A stretch of 64,000 bases of DNA from Gnetum montanum (taxonomy: Eukaryota; Streptophyta; Gnetopsida; Gnetales; Gnetaceae), in the NCBI GenBank assembly GCA_015680685.1, contig MNCI01025089.1, forward strand, positions 192,781-256,780, read 5' to 3'. The notes beneath the pieces are model-generated. The model had not been told where the DNA came from. It ran no database searches and saw nothing but the letters and a program-made list of their open reading frames with translations. The position numbers and the translations under genes were made by a program. How positions within the stretch are numbered: the first letter of the stretch is position 1; every line of letters starts with the position of its first letter. Shown in pieces: positions 1 through 10,801 of this stretch.

Positions 1-720
1 CTCTCCAGACTGCAAAACCTATGCATCTATGTAATATTCTATGATCCAAGAGGGAATGGAAGCCATTGCTCTTGTATTTGCAGAGAGAAGCATATAATTT
101 GAGGAAAACAATGTTTATTCTAAAATGAAGACATTTCCAGTAAATTTGAAAAAGCATAGATCAGAAAAATTTCAATAAGTTTTAGAGATCGGATTAGAAT
201 AATTGCTGTAAAAATATAATAATAAGTCTATAAAATTACTAAAAGAAAAGTTACATTCATTAATATTGTCTTTTGAATTTCCCCATTTTCCTCATTCTAA
301 TGTTGATTTAGAATGGAAAGTAAACTATAGAATTTTTACTTTATATCTACAACAAAAACAAGCAACAAACAATATACAATACTTCAAAAAATATTACCAT
401 ACATCAGACTAGAGGGTTAGTCTATAGAACTCACAAAACAAGGAGTTACGAAGAAAAGCCTCCAACACATTTTGACTTGTCTTGTCTTCCAAAGCCTGAT
501 ACGCCCACCATCGCGACAGAGGGTTGTGAAGGGCCGGATGTTTATGATATCTGAGGTTGAGATTGACTGAGGGTCAGGATCTCCAGGTTGAAAGAGGGTT
601 GTGAAAGGCCTTAGAGTTTATGATATCTGAGGTTGAGGTTGGGGTTGAAGTGGAAACCATGTGACTGAGATCGGCCTCTGTCATCTTCTACTCAGAAGAA
701 ATTGGGGCACCCTCATGGAC
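1..720 (-). pseudogene. DUF247 protein gene remnant (copy 1)
   Basis: Read on the minus strand, this stretch aligns in patches with the better preserved DUF247 gene at 21236-22894. The block near 30-130 (including gaggaaaaca and atgaagacat) matches about 22470-22570, which encodes the 'LDAVFLLEL' part of the domain. The block near 490-560 matches about 22630-22700, around the start of the domain. The latter block occurs twice, near 525-560 and 595-640 (tatgatatctgaggttga in both), so there is an internal duplication. No frame stays open for more than a few codons. The copy runs off the left edge of the window, so the C-terminal half lies outside. DUF247 proteins are plant-specific, with a C-terminal membrane anchor and mostly unknown function. 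I see no intact coding capacity here. Confidence 0.65.
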
Positions 721-1317
721 AAGGCTTCTTGTCCTTTTCATGCCTACCTCTTCAGCTGTCAATGCTTTGGAATTGAATTATGCATTTTATCCATCACACA
801 TTTTGAATTGATTATGTAACCGACCCCATTGTTCCGGGGTGCAACTTTTGAAAAGCACCGTACGATATTTGGGAGTCCTGTTTCCTCGGGTCTGGCATTT
901 TAGTCTTCTTCATAGTGATTTGTTTAGTCAGAAAGGAAATGATGGCAGAATCGAGATGAAGTAATCTCATAGCCCCTAGCCCCTACAATCACAGTATGAA
1001 TCATGAAACTCGTAAGCATTTCCACACTTCTCTGTGGCTGATGAGAATAAAAAAGGCCTCTGACCTATTAAAAGTACATGCTTTAAGATGGATTTTTTTG
1101 GCGGGCTTATCTTTGAAATGTTTATCAGGATATATTGTCCATTGCCCTTGGACAATGATGTTTTCAACTTTCTTTAAAAATATGTTGAGGTTTTGTGAGG
1201 CTTTGTAAACATTCAACAAATCCTTTGTGATTTCCTATGTTAATAAAAATTTCCAATTTCTGAAAAATAGTAACAAAAATAATGTGCTTATATCATTGTT
1301 TGGGCTAATTCTTTTGC
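721..1317. other. no gene recognised
   Basis: Mixed-composition sequence just upstream (on the minus strand) of the DUF247 remnant. Short frames of 60-75 codons overlap on both strands between 976 and 1219, but none resembles a known family. It may be the decayed 5' flank of the DUF247 copy. Confidence 0.4.
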
Positions 1318-1395
1318 ATAAGCTTCCTTGGTGTAACGGTAAAACCTTTTCTCTCCGAGCAAGATATTTAGGGTTTGAAACAGTATTATTTTCTG
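1318..1395 (+). mobile_element. SINE-like tRNA-derived head
   Basis: A-box-like ttggtgtaacggt (1328-1340) is followed about 35 bases later by B-box-like gggtttgaaaca (1371-1382). This spacing and order is that of a tRNA-type internal RNA polymerase III promoter. The flanks do not fold into a full tRNA, so a SINE head or tRNA-derived relic is the more likely reading. No poly(A) tail or target duplication was found. Confidence 0.35.
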
Positions 1396-1531
1396 AGTGG
1401 CCTAAAAAAATAAAAAGGTTTTACGGCAGTCGAGATCTGAGTATCTTTTCATAAGCAGCTTAAAAAATAAAAAGGTTTTACGGCAGTCAAGATATGTGTT
1501 TAATTTTTTATGTTCTCACCAGTTTGTTATA

Positions 1532-1728
1532 GCAGTGCAGATCTGTTTTCACCAAAGAAAATTTTTATTGTTTTTATGTTCATAGCGGTGCGCCAAAGCA
1601 ATGCATATCCATTTTAAGCAGAGAAAATTTTCATCATTTTTATTTCTTAGCAATGCCTTAAAGCAGTGGAGATCCTTTTCAGGATAGAAAATTTTCATTG
1701 TTTTCATCTTAGCAGTCTAGCAGATAAG
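1532..1728 (+). repeat. three degenerate 65-bp tandem units
   Basis: Units begin at 1532 (gcagtgcagatctg), 1598 (gcaatgcatatcc) and 1663 (gcagtggagatcc). Each runs into a T-rich tail containing gaaaattttcat or similar. Two further related units with ggttttacggcagtc lie just upstream at about 1412 and 1472. Period is 65-66 bp with roughly 70-75% identity by eye. Confidence 0.6.
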
Positions 1729-1774
1729 CCGAGATGCGATGTTAAGGCTACTTCACTGCTGTTAGAAGGGAAAG

Positions 1775-1840
1775 TAAAAATTAAACCCACAACCTTCGAA
1801 ACGTGAGATGAATGTCCTCAGCACTTACCTTAAACACTTG
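1775..1840 (-). mobile_element. SINE-like tRNA-derived head, opposite orientation
   Basis: On the minus strand, an A-box-like stretch (complement of cagcacttacct, 1819-1830) is followed about 40 bases on by a B-box-like gtgggtttaa (complement of ttaaacccac, 1781-1790). It faces the SINE-like head at 1318. Weak evidence without a tail or target duplication. Confidence 0.28.
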
Positions 1841-2077
1841 AGTATGCAAGTCTTTGTGATTACTCAGAGTTCTAAGTTTCTGGAGAAGCCGGTTTTTCGC
1901 AACGCGTTAATTAAGTTGAATTTTTGACCTATTTCAAGGATGAAAATCAAAGACCCAACTCGTTAGGCCGAGTTTTCTGCGAGTAACTTGCTGAATCTGA
2001 GTTGATTCCATGGAGAAAGAGTGATTCTCAGAGTCCCAGGCTCGGGACACTGGTGGGGCTATAAACCCAGCCAGCAC

Positions 2078-2118
2078 CGTAAAATTAAATAAAGAGTTTT
2101 ATTTAATTTAATTTTACG
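2078..2118. repeat. AT-rich hairpin
   Basis: cgtaaaattaaa at 2078-2089 is the exact reverse complement of tttaattttacg at 2107-2118, with an AT-rich loop. A perfect 12-bp stem able to form a cruciform or RNA hairpin. No gene nearby explains it as a terminator. Confidence 0.6.
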
Positions 2119-3349
2119 CGGATTATCGTTTCCATGGTTGTTTCTGAAAGTGACGGTCCTTTTTTGTATGACTTTTATGAAGGCGCTTAATTGTTGTTTG
2201 CATCGTATGTGACATCTTTTACGGTCTTCTCAGGTCTGAGAATGGCTTATCACCCGTCATTTTAGTTCTTTCTTTTTGTCACCTGTCATTTCAGTTCCCC
2301 GTCCTTTGGCCCGTTGGAATGTTAAATATGTGACAAGTGGCATGTATTATTGATTTTGACCGTGTCTGTAATTACAAACTGTTTATCCAATTATATATAT
2401 CTTTTTAATATGAGGGGCATTTTCATGTCGATTTGATGAATTTAAAAATTTTAAACTTTTCCTATAACGTTTTAACAAAAATTTAAACGTAAAATACGTG
2501 TAAAAGCACCAAAAACGCTCATTTGAACATGCGAGTATGAACGCATGTATCCAAGTCATCTAAATCTGGCACCACTAATTAGCCATTCCACATTTACGGC
2601 CTTTTTTATTTTTTTGTAAATGCATGCCATGGAAAATGGGTGAAATTTATTGAACTATTATTTTGCTCTACTATAGATACACTTTTTCTTTGGAGAAAAC
2701 AATCCATAGGTAAGGTGTTTGAAACAAAAAGGGACAAACACAGACATCAAGTCCAAGAAATTTAGTAACATCAAAAGTGGCAAGGGGCATCTAAACCATT
2801 TTGTAGGCCTGTTGTCCTAGAGTAGTTACAATCAGAAAACCATGACTAGGAATAAGAATTAGTGTCCTATTACATAATAAAAAACATAAATCACAAATCC
2901 ATAATCAAGGAGAGCTATGAGGGTCCTATTACCGTAGTATTTTAAAAGAATTAAAGTGTGCTTACTTGGGTATGCAAATTCATTTGGGAATGAAAGTTGG
3001 ACATGAAGGGATAGGATACACTATTCCATGAAAAAGGCTCATGAATAGTTATTGAATAATGATCAAGTACATATTTCATCTAAATTACATGATTTTGTTC
3101 TCAATCCAAAATGGTTCTTCATTAAGATTCTTACATAGGTCATTCTCTTATGAGATTATAATATAGGCATAATTCATATGCATTATCTATAATAATTCAT
3201 GCACTTTCCACTAACAAGAAGTTGAAACTATTAACTATCTCCAAATATTTGAAATACATTTGGCAACTTTTTCAAATCCAAACACACTCTACCAAGCTCA
3301 TTAAGGATACAATTGTAACATTTTTGCCGAATTGAAAAGATTCAAAAAT
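2119..3349. other. no gene recognised
   Basis: AT-rich sequence without a coding frame or recognised repeat. No homology to the other elements in the window was seen. Confidence 0.4.
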
Positions 3350-3535
3350 TCACTATTATCATCATCATCCTAGTCTTGTCTCAACAAAATGGGGTCAGCT
3401 ACATGAGTTCTTTTTCACCATTCACCTCTATGAAGAGCTAGATCCTTGTTTATTTGTAATTTCTTCAAATAATGTCCAATCATTTTTTCCAATGTCTTCT
3501 TTGGTCTTCCTTTCAATGCTTTTCTTGAACTAGTG
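3350..3535 (-). mobile_element. LINE 3' end (RT C-terminal tail)
   Basis: The minus strand reads ...RPKKTLEKM... through ...KRTHVADP, then a stop and a short GAT-rich simple repeat (complement of atcatcatcc, 3361-3370). This is the familiar last ~55 codons of plant LINE reverse-transcriptase polyproteins, which end in a W-x-x-R-I/T-H-V-A-D-P block. One in-frame stop lies inside the fragment, within the W-x-K/R part. Only the 3' tip is present; the 5' side stops about 30 bp short of the LTR at 3565, so the element is either strongly 5'-truncated or was cut by LTR element A. Confidence 0.7.
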
Positions 3536-3564
3536 ATGTAGTAACCTTTGTTTATAGACTAGAG

Positions 3565-4437
3565 CAGTGAGTACACCCTAAGCCCAACCATACGAATCAC
3601 TAGCATTCACTTAGCGATTTGGTTGAATTCCAAAAACTTTAGGTTTAATTAGTGCATTGATCTAGGAGGTGAAATTAATGGTGTAATCGTTGTCTTCCTA
3701 ATTACACTTGTGAGGTACAAGGGCATGGCTAAGCATAATTAAGCCATACGATTTTTATCATTTTTACATTCTAAGTTGCTAAAGAATAAAGAACAATTAT
3801 TAAAGTATTTAATGCTAAACTAATCTAACAATTAGCTAACACTTAACTAATCCTAACATAAGCATCCATTCCCACTTATTGTACACATCCTGAGCATGTA
3901 TAACACTTCTGGGTTACCAAACATTAAGTGTTACTAGGATTACCAAGCATTACACATATGCTTGAAGTGGTTGTACTTATGTTTACTATTTAAGTTATCT
4001 TAATTAATTACTTTAAAATACTTAAAAGCATTAAAGGAAATTGCTTGAAATATTAAATGCACAAAGGAGATAATTAATCTAGTCCAAGTGCTGCAACATT
4101 TGATGAAAAAGCTCATCTTTATTGCTACACACATTGAAGTACTTAGGTACAACAATGCTTGAATAAAGATCCATACACTCTTTGACTCCTAATACTGGCA
4201 CTTAGAAAATATTCAAACTTCTGAATGGGAAAACTACAAGAACTTCATTACAACTATGAGACTTATGCCATAAATGTGGCAAGTATGTATACATTTATAA
4301 GCAAAATAGGGTACCCCATCAATGGGCACATGTGAACGGGTCAAATCTTGCATTAACAAGATCACATTGATGTGATCTTGTCAATAGGGTTGCATCGACG
4401 ACATCCTGTTGATGTGGCCAATCCATGCCACTCATCA
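3565..4437 (-). repeat. LTR of element A (3' LTR)
   Basis: On the minus strand the LTR begins TGATGAGTGG at 4437. Its far end near 3565 is eroded, where TCATCA would be expected. A TATA-like element (minus TTATAAAT) lies near 4290-4297. The 5' ~130 bases carry nested dyads such as ccatcaatggg and gatcacattgatgtgatc. The body is recognisably related to the LTRs at 9786, 17624, 24030 and 33142: all share a block of the type ggtaacc..agt..tg.ttgg and a terminal block with caacc near the end. Length about 873 bp. A matching 5' LTR was not found to the right, so A is truncated or its other end has decayed. Confidence 0.7.
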
Positions 4438-4449
4438 TACCCCCATAAC
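4438..4449 (-). other. polypurine tract of element A
   Basis: Minus-strand GTTATGGGGGTA directly abuts the TG of the LTR at 4437. A G-rich tract in this position is the plus-strand primer site of LTR retrotransposons, and fixes A's orientation as minus. Confidence 0.7.
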
Positions 4450-4599
4450 TGAATAAAAAATCATCCTAGAGTTCTTTACAAAATTTGGGAAGGTATAAGA
4501 TTATTGATTGATAAAACAAACACACAAATATTATTGATTGTAATGTACAATCATTACAAAATTTTGGTGTTCATGATATCAAAATTGAACACCAAGATA

Positions 4600-6590
4600 A
4601 AATTGACAAACACAATTCCTTTGATGGCACAAAGATGATGAAGAAGATCAAATTGTCCTAGGAGATTGAGACTCTTGAGGCGTCGATGAACCTTCTCCTA
4701 CTTTGGATGCACACGGTGGTTGAGGCAGTTGTGGTTGTTCTATAGTAGCTGTAACTTTCGATGGAAGACAAAAGATGCCCAATAGTACCTTCATCTTCTC
4801 CTCCTTACTTCAGGGATCATTCATAGTCCACGTAGCATGACCAATGTGGGTCAAAATGGGAACATCACATGGACATGGCATTGTAGAGAATAGCTTCTTC
4901 ACATTCACAAACTAGGCAGTGAACTATTTATGTTTCATGTCGAACACTTTGATTGCATTTTTCAGCTTCTGGTAATCATTCATCTTTTTGGCCAGGTTCT
5001 TAGCAGTTGATTGTTGATTAGTAAACTTTGCCTTAAGAACCTCAAGTTTAGTGTTTGTAGTCTCAAGCTTCTACTTGGTCTTTTTATGATGCTTGAACTC
5101 TACCTTGTACAATAAGTACTAGCTAGCCACTTATTTCTCCAATTTGTATTATAGTTGTTCAACAATTAGCATTGTTAGGTTTGTGTACCAGAGATTGGCA
5201 AACTCCATGTACTTTATCATCTCCTCGATCTACAGCTCCTTCATGTGGATTTCTACCTCCTTGTATGCATTTAGCCCATTAAACATAGGATGCTAGATAT
5301 CATCTCCTTGTTGGAGCCACTAGATGACCTCATTTACTTTTGCCTTTGGTAATTGGATGTGGTTTCCATTAACTTATTTTTGTAGACCAATTTGATCTCT
5401 ATAATGGTTTTTGACTCTCTCAAATTTGAGGGCCTCGTTCTTTCAAGTGGCTATCTCTATTGTAGATTTTTGGCAAAGAGCATAGACTTACTCCATGGAG
5501 AGGTTTTTGTTCTTAACAATCAATCTCCTTAACTATGTGGTTATCCTGGCTAAATGTTCCTACTATTGATGGATAAAATCTACCATTTGCTGCTTTCGCG
5601 CATCAACATTTTGTAGGAGATGATTCTCTATGGCCAAAATCTTGTTCTCTTAACACGTTTGGATCAAGTTCTTTTGAATGTTATTCATGGTGGCATTGGG
5701 TAGGGATTCATCAAAGAGTGCCATCTCCTTGGCATCCTGAACATCTTTCAATCTCTTTAGAAGCTATTGAAAAGCTTCATCTCATGTTAGTGATGGGTTG
5801 AGTAATGCAGGATTAGCAAGACAAGCTCTTAATTTAGTAATCTCTATAGCCAAGCATTGATGTTTTATTCTAGTTGTTTTAAGCTGCTCCACCATTATGA
5901 TGCATTTGCCCATTACTTCAACTAGCCCTTACTAGGTTGTAGTGATGGTATCCAAAAGATTGAAGACATCCAAAATCAATTATCTATTTCCACCAGCTAG
6001 TCTAGCAATTCCTCATGCTGGGCTATTGTCAATCTATTGCTAACAATTCTTGCAGATGTCTACCTAGTTTTTGCAAGTTGATCAATGCAGAAAGATCAAC
6101 AATTCTATTAGAAACTACCTTAGTCATTATCTCTTGCTCATGGTGCTGCATCATCTAGATAGTTACCCCCTTGCCTTTCTCCATATGCACCTAAAAAGTA
6201 GTGACATTTCCAAAAATTTCTAGGAATTGCTGCTATTGTGAGAAAGATACCATTACCTCTTGGGCATCAGGATTTGATCTCATGAGTAATTGCATTCATT
6301 GGGTTGAGAGGATTGTTCCACCACATTCCATTTGACTTATTATTCAAGCCACTTCATTAAGGTGGCTCATTGATAGATGATACATAGATGGATCATCATT
6401 GCTCATTCTTGCTTATTGCTCCTACTCTTGCAAGAGTTACTCTCGAAGTTCACACATGCACTCAATGGCAACATGGTTCTCTGGTATTGTTTCATGAGTG
6501 GGTGATAGTGGTGGTTGTTACTACTCCTCTTCTTGAATGACTTTGGTAGGCACCTTGTCCTTCATCAAGTCCACCTAAGAAGTGGTTGGA
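4600..6590 (-). pseudogene. element A second reading frame, coiled-coil-like, decayed
   Basis: Downstream of ORF X on the minus strand, all the way to the polypurine tract, the sequence reads as a charged, Gln/Glu/Lys/Leu-rich protein broken by many stops. Short readable stretches include KELDPNVLREQDFGHRE and WAKCIQGGRNPHEG. Many stops can be read as CAG or CAA turned into TAG or TAA. In its place element B has a shorter coiled-coil-like frame (16636-16775, cut by an assembly gap). No RT, RNase H or integrase motif was found, so this second gene is not pol. Function unknown; a structural or nucleic-acid-binding role is only a guess. Confidence 0.5.
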
Positions 6591-6595
6591 GCATG

Positions 6596-7521
6596 TTAGA
6601 TAGCATCATTCACGTAGTGTGTTATTCCTTCCCAATTGCATAACTTTTTGATGAGGTACAAGAAAGGGAGAGCCTTTCTTCCACATTCATTTGTCTTAAA
6701 ACACTTATTTATCTCAAGATAAATTAGTTGTGGAAGGTTGACTAGGAATTTACAACTTAGAGTAACACACGCATGGACAAAGAAGGTTGTGATTTTCCTT
6801 GGCCTCACCATTGTATTGAGGTGAAAGGCCACAATATTAAAATATGAACATTTTCCATGGTTAGTGCACTGAACTCCTTGCGGTCCACTCCATAATATTA
6901 TTGTCAATCAGTAGGATCTACCTGCATTGGGATTTTAGCAAGATTTTCCCTAGCTTCTAGTAACCCAATCACAATAGCTACTAGAAAGATATTGCCTATC
7001 ACAAGTATGGTCTTGGTAGTAACCCAAGGGCTTTTATCGACTAAAACACTAAAATGTTTTTGATTTTGATTATTGAACTAGCTTGTTGATTATTCTAGAA
7101 CAAGTATCTCTCTCCCATGTACTACTCCCCATTAGAAGTGATTATGAACCACATGGAAGAGTTCTATAGTTGAGCTTTAACTTCTAGATGTGTGAACTCC
7201 AAGAAAGGTCCAAAGTTTAACTCTTGGAGGATAGATTTTTGGACCTCCTTGTTCACAATCTACTTAAGATGAGTCATCATTAAGGTAACTTTAAGGTTTA
7301 GTCTAGGTTTTAGTGCCTTATTTTGATGAGACTTTTTTTCTTGCAGCTGCTTCTTTGAGAATCTATCCAAAAAATTCTAGTTTGGGCTCCTCTTGAAGAG
7401 GTCTCATTGCATGGATTTTTGCTTACTCATGGGGTTGTATCTGGCCCTTTTCAGTTCGTTGCCATTTCTCCGTTTGTTGGGACAGTCCTCCTTCTTATGC
7501 ATGCTTTCTTGTAGGTGCCAT
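6596..7521 (-). pseudogene. ORF X of element A (unknown protein)
   Basis: Starts at the ATG at 7521 (reads MAPTRKHA, then a stop) and continues through several stops to the block at 6596-6907, which stays open for 103 codons. Two stretches match element B's ORF X: ELNFGPFLEF followed by a W-Y-M-G-E-R-Y-L-F run about 35 residues on, and later LPFLYLIKKLC, which matches LTFPCLIRKLC in B. The order is the same in both elements. The C-terminal L-x-F-P-x-L-I-x-x-L-C motif recalls the 'putative plant transposon protein' domain found in some gypsy-type elements; that link is from memory of the family's general form and is tentative. It lies downstream of a conserved leader (7870-8060) and upstream of the coiled-coil frame. 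Confidence 0.55.
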
Positions 7522-7869
7522 ATGTGGTCAAAACATAACCAAGGATTAGCATATAATGTATAATGTGTAACTTATGACCTTTAAATACCTTATCTCATTG
7601 GGTAGTCATACTTAGGCTAAGTTTTGACAATGGAAGATTCATTATTTTATTATTATTTTAATGTTATTTCTTTTAAAATATCACCAAAGATTGTTGGAAG
7701 GGTTTAACTTTCATAAATTAATGTTTTGATGTTAGTTTCTTAGTTAAACCTTTGTGAGAATAAGAAAAATTTCAAAAAAATTTCTATCAAAAAATTAAGG
7801 CTTGTGGTCCCCACTACAAAGACCATACTTGTGATAGCTACAAGATCAAAAAATAGAGTGAATTGGATA

Positions 7870-8060
7870 AACGATTAAGAAGTTATGGCTCTTGGAATGT
7901 TTTGGGCTATAAAAAGTTGAAAAACTTTCCCCTCATTTGATTCAAATGTGAACAATTTTCAAAGTGTGGTCACATATATATAGATGATTTTTTACCTTGT
8001 GTTGATGGGGTCTCATCAATAGATGGGATGTGTATACTAGATCCTGTCGACGAAGTTGTT
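7870..8060 (-). promoter_or_regulatory. leader block upstream of ORF X with U3-like dyads and TATATATA
   Basis: On the minus strand, in order: a cgtcgaca motif and a dyad (complement of gttgatggggtctcatcaat, 8002-8021), TATATATA (7974-7982), ATGAGGGGA, and an AT-rich block ending ...TCGTTTATCCAATT. The same order recurs ahead of ORF X in element B at 14490-14830. The dyads resemble those in the 5' part of A's own LTR (ccatcaatggg, gcatcgacgac). Suggests an internal promoter or conserved leader; no functional proof. Confidence 0.4.
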
Positions 8061-9439
8061 CTAGAAAATTTTCACTTGAAAATTTCAAAAAATATAAGTA
8101 GTTTTCTTATGAAATTGGGGCCTACATAAAGCTAGAAAAGCTATGAAAATGATGAAATGCTAGAAGAGGGATTGGAAATTCACAAAATTGGAGAATTTGA
8201 TGGGAGAATGAAATTGTGAGTGAGAAATTCCTTAAGGAGTGCATAGTTGGATGTAACCAATGAGGTGAACAAAAGATTTGATCACCAAAATGTCTAAGGA
8301 TAAGGTAGTTAACAACCCTAACTAAGAGATATGCAAGTGAGTCATCCCCATAGTGAGCTCATGCCCTTTTTACCCTTGCATACCCTCAAACAAAGGATTC
8401 CATGGAGCCCACAATTGATTAATGGTTATGAAAAGTTAAGGACCAAATCTGAAAGAATCTACCTAAGAATTTTGACATATCAAACTAAGACATTAAAAAA
8501 AACATGAAAAACTAATAGTGAGGTAAAATTATGGAAAACATTAATGGATGAAAAGAGAAGATGGAATGGAGTTTCATCTCATGATCACATGAAGTCCCTT
8601 GTGGATCTGATGGTTAAATGACCTGATAAAGTTCATCGTTAGTCTAGATTAGAACCAACTAGTTTGAGTGACTTTGCATCGATACTCTAAGATCAAACCA
8701 CCCCCTCGAGACAAAAGAATGCTCCCATTGATTAGCAATCATTTTTAATGAGAAGTAAAGAGAAGTAGAAAGTGAGAAAGGGCCTTAGATTGGAAGGACC
8801 TTTAGACATGGGTAACATGTCTTTCTAGTTCCATAACCAATGCTTATAGCCAATTATTTTGTCTAAGGTGTGTGCTTTGAATTTCCATCATTTTTTTAAA
8901 ATTTTTATGTTTTATGTTTTTATGAATTTTTGGATAGGAACCACATCATGAAAAGACTTATTAACTTCCTATTATTGGTCTACATGGAATGGTAAGAAAT
9001 CCATGACAAACACTCATGGACTCAAGTGAGTAGGCAAGTACAAAGAATATCAAGTCCTCTTAAAGTCATACCCTTATCAATCCCTTGATCTTTCCTAATT
9101 TTGGAAATTTCTAGGGCCACAAGTTCATTAAAGTTTCATTAATGGAAAGGACCTCATATTTCCAAAACTAGCAACACCATAGATTGTTGTGGGTGGATGG
9201 ATGACATGGACTCACTACTTGTTCCATGAAAAGGAAACTTTGTCTTAGTTATCAATATTAAAATTTAAAAATAGAAACTAGCAATCAAAAGCATTAAGTA
9301 CAAATCACCATTAGCAAACAACTACAACATCATTGTTTCCTATTGGCAATAAAGTAATTTATTAGAACATAATAAAAAAAATGCATCAAAACAAAGTAAG
9401 ATATGAAAGAAGTTGTAAAATATTCAAGAAAGATAAAAT
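8061..9439. other. unassigned, probably decayed element interior
   Basis: No coding frame recognised. A minus-strand stretch at about 8690-8725 (complement of caccccctcgagacaaaaga) looks like the purine-rich spacer near the 3' end of gypsy internal regions, so part of this may be a further minus-strand element. Not resolved. Confidence 0.35.
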
Positions 9440-9584
9440 ATGAAAGAACTTTGTCTAGTTTTATGCCTAAGATTGTATTGTGTTGATCTTTTTCAATCCA
9501 AAGATCCTCCATATTGATCTTACATAGTTCATAATTAGATTTTTTGAATTTTTCAATATCAAATTTTGTTGAAGAGTTGGTCAT
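9440..9584 (-). pseudogene. Ty1/copia gag N-terminal fragment (element C)
   Basis: From the ATG at 9584 the minus strand reads MTNSSTKFDIEKF, then N-Y-E-L-C-K-I-N-M-E-D-L and, after I-E-K-D-Q, a G-I-K-L block. This is the usual start of plant copia gag (F-x-G-x-N-Y-x-x-W-K-x-x-M), with W replaced by C. Homology stops at about 9440, giving under 50 residues of a protein normally several hundred long. It lies about 50 bp downstream of the primer site at 9632-9647, as expected. Confidence 0.75.
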
Positions 9585-9631
9585 GATTCCCCTACAAATA
9601 CTTAGATAAAGAAAAACTATTTTGTGTGGAT

Positions 9632-9647
9632 CTTGGATTTGATACCA
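9632..9647 (-). other. primer-binding site of element C (initiator tRNA-Met type)
   Basis: Minus strand TGGTATCAAATCCAAG; the first eight bases match the standard TGGTATCA start of copia primer sites. It lies 10 bases from the LTR end at 9658. Confidence 0.7.
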
Positions 9648-9657
9648 ATTATTATTC

Positions 9658-9785
9658 TGAGTTGCTTGTACTAATATAATATTAAATTTAAACAAAACTA
9701 ATATATATTAAATTTAAATAAAGCTACAAAAATTAAAAAGATACAAAGTTATTCTAGGGAAAACCTTCAATGTAAAAAACCTCAG
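9658..9785 (-). repeat. copia LTR of element C, part 1 (3' part)
   Basis: LTR sequence on the minus strand next to the primer site, ending ...CA at 9658. It contains the 'aaaccttcaatg ... aaaaacctcag' block typical of copia LTRs. It stops abruptly at 9785, where element B begins, and resumes at 18465 with caaaaaatcgactc after a 5-bp stretch that resembles a target duplication. Confidence 0.7.
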
Positions 9786-10659
9786 TGATGAATTATCGTT
9801 TTCCAAGCCCCGATATTAGGTACACAATACTGAGTGCAAGATATCATAGCCTGGATACGATATTGTATACATGATATCATCATACTTGTGTTAGCCTATA
9901 AATATAGTACTCAAGCACATGGGGAAGAGCCATTAGAGAATTAGAGATTATTTTAGTCATTAGGAGTCTTTTTGTTAGTTTTAGTTTTCAGTTCTTTCCC
10001 AAGTGCATGCTCGTAGTGTGATGTTTGTAATTGTATGAAACCTTTGTTCGAGTGTGACGTACATGGACACATACACAATCAGTAATAAATATCAAGATTA
10101 CTCCATCATTACAACATTCACTTAGTTTGTTTTTAATTATTTAATTGTTAATTATTATTTATTATTTTCTTAGTTGATATTTATTTTATTGTCATTTACT
10201 ATTTCTATTACTAAATGCAGAATTAGTACATCTTAATCATGAACATTTAAGTGTAACTATGTGGTAACCCAGTAGCGTATCTAGTAGTGCTTTGAGTAAT
10301 GTGTGCTTGGTAATCCTAGAAGTAGTACACAAAGTCCAAGATGCATATGGATGATGAAGGATGGATGCTCATCACACTTAAGCTAGCTTAGATTTTATTT
10401 TCTATTGCTTATTAGCTTTAAAAAGTTATTTCTCATTGTCTTTAGGAGTAGCATAGTATTAGAAATGACATCATACACCTCACTCTAGACTAAACCATAT
10501 GTGACAAAGTAAATACTAGTCCAAGTGGGAACAGAGCGAACTATGATCAATGTATAACTATCTAGGTGACACAACTAGTCCATCTGCGGAGTTTGACTAG
10601 ATCGTGCATACACACTTGTATTTGTATGGTTGAGCATAAGAGTACCTCACTACTCATCA
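9786..10659 (+). repeat. 5' LTR of element B
   Basis: 874 bp, TGATGA...TCATCA. The first ~110 bases carry a cluster of GATATC/CGATATT motifs. A TATAAATA box lies at 9897-9904. It aligns along its whole length with 17624-18464. Confidence 0.85.
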
Positions 10660-10681
10660 TTGGTATTGTTGCCAAGTATGG
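10660..10681 (+). other. primer-binding site of element B (decayed tRNA-Asp type)
   Basis: Directly after the LTR: ttggtattgttgccaagtat. It fits TTGGCGCCGTTGCCGGGGA, the tRNA-Asp-type site of Athila-like gypsy elements, if several C and G positions have changed to T and A. The GTTGCC core is intact. Confidence 0.55.
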
Positions 10682-10801
10682 TGCTAGTTATCTAGATCAG
10701 TTATATCATAAATAGGATTGCTGTAACAAGGTATTGATGATATGTCTTTCAAAAAAAAGAAATTAAATTAAATTCAATTAAGTCACACATGATTCATGAC
10801 A

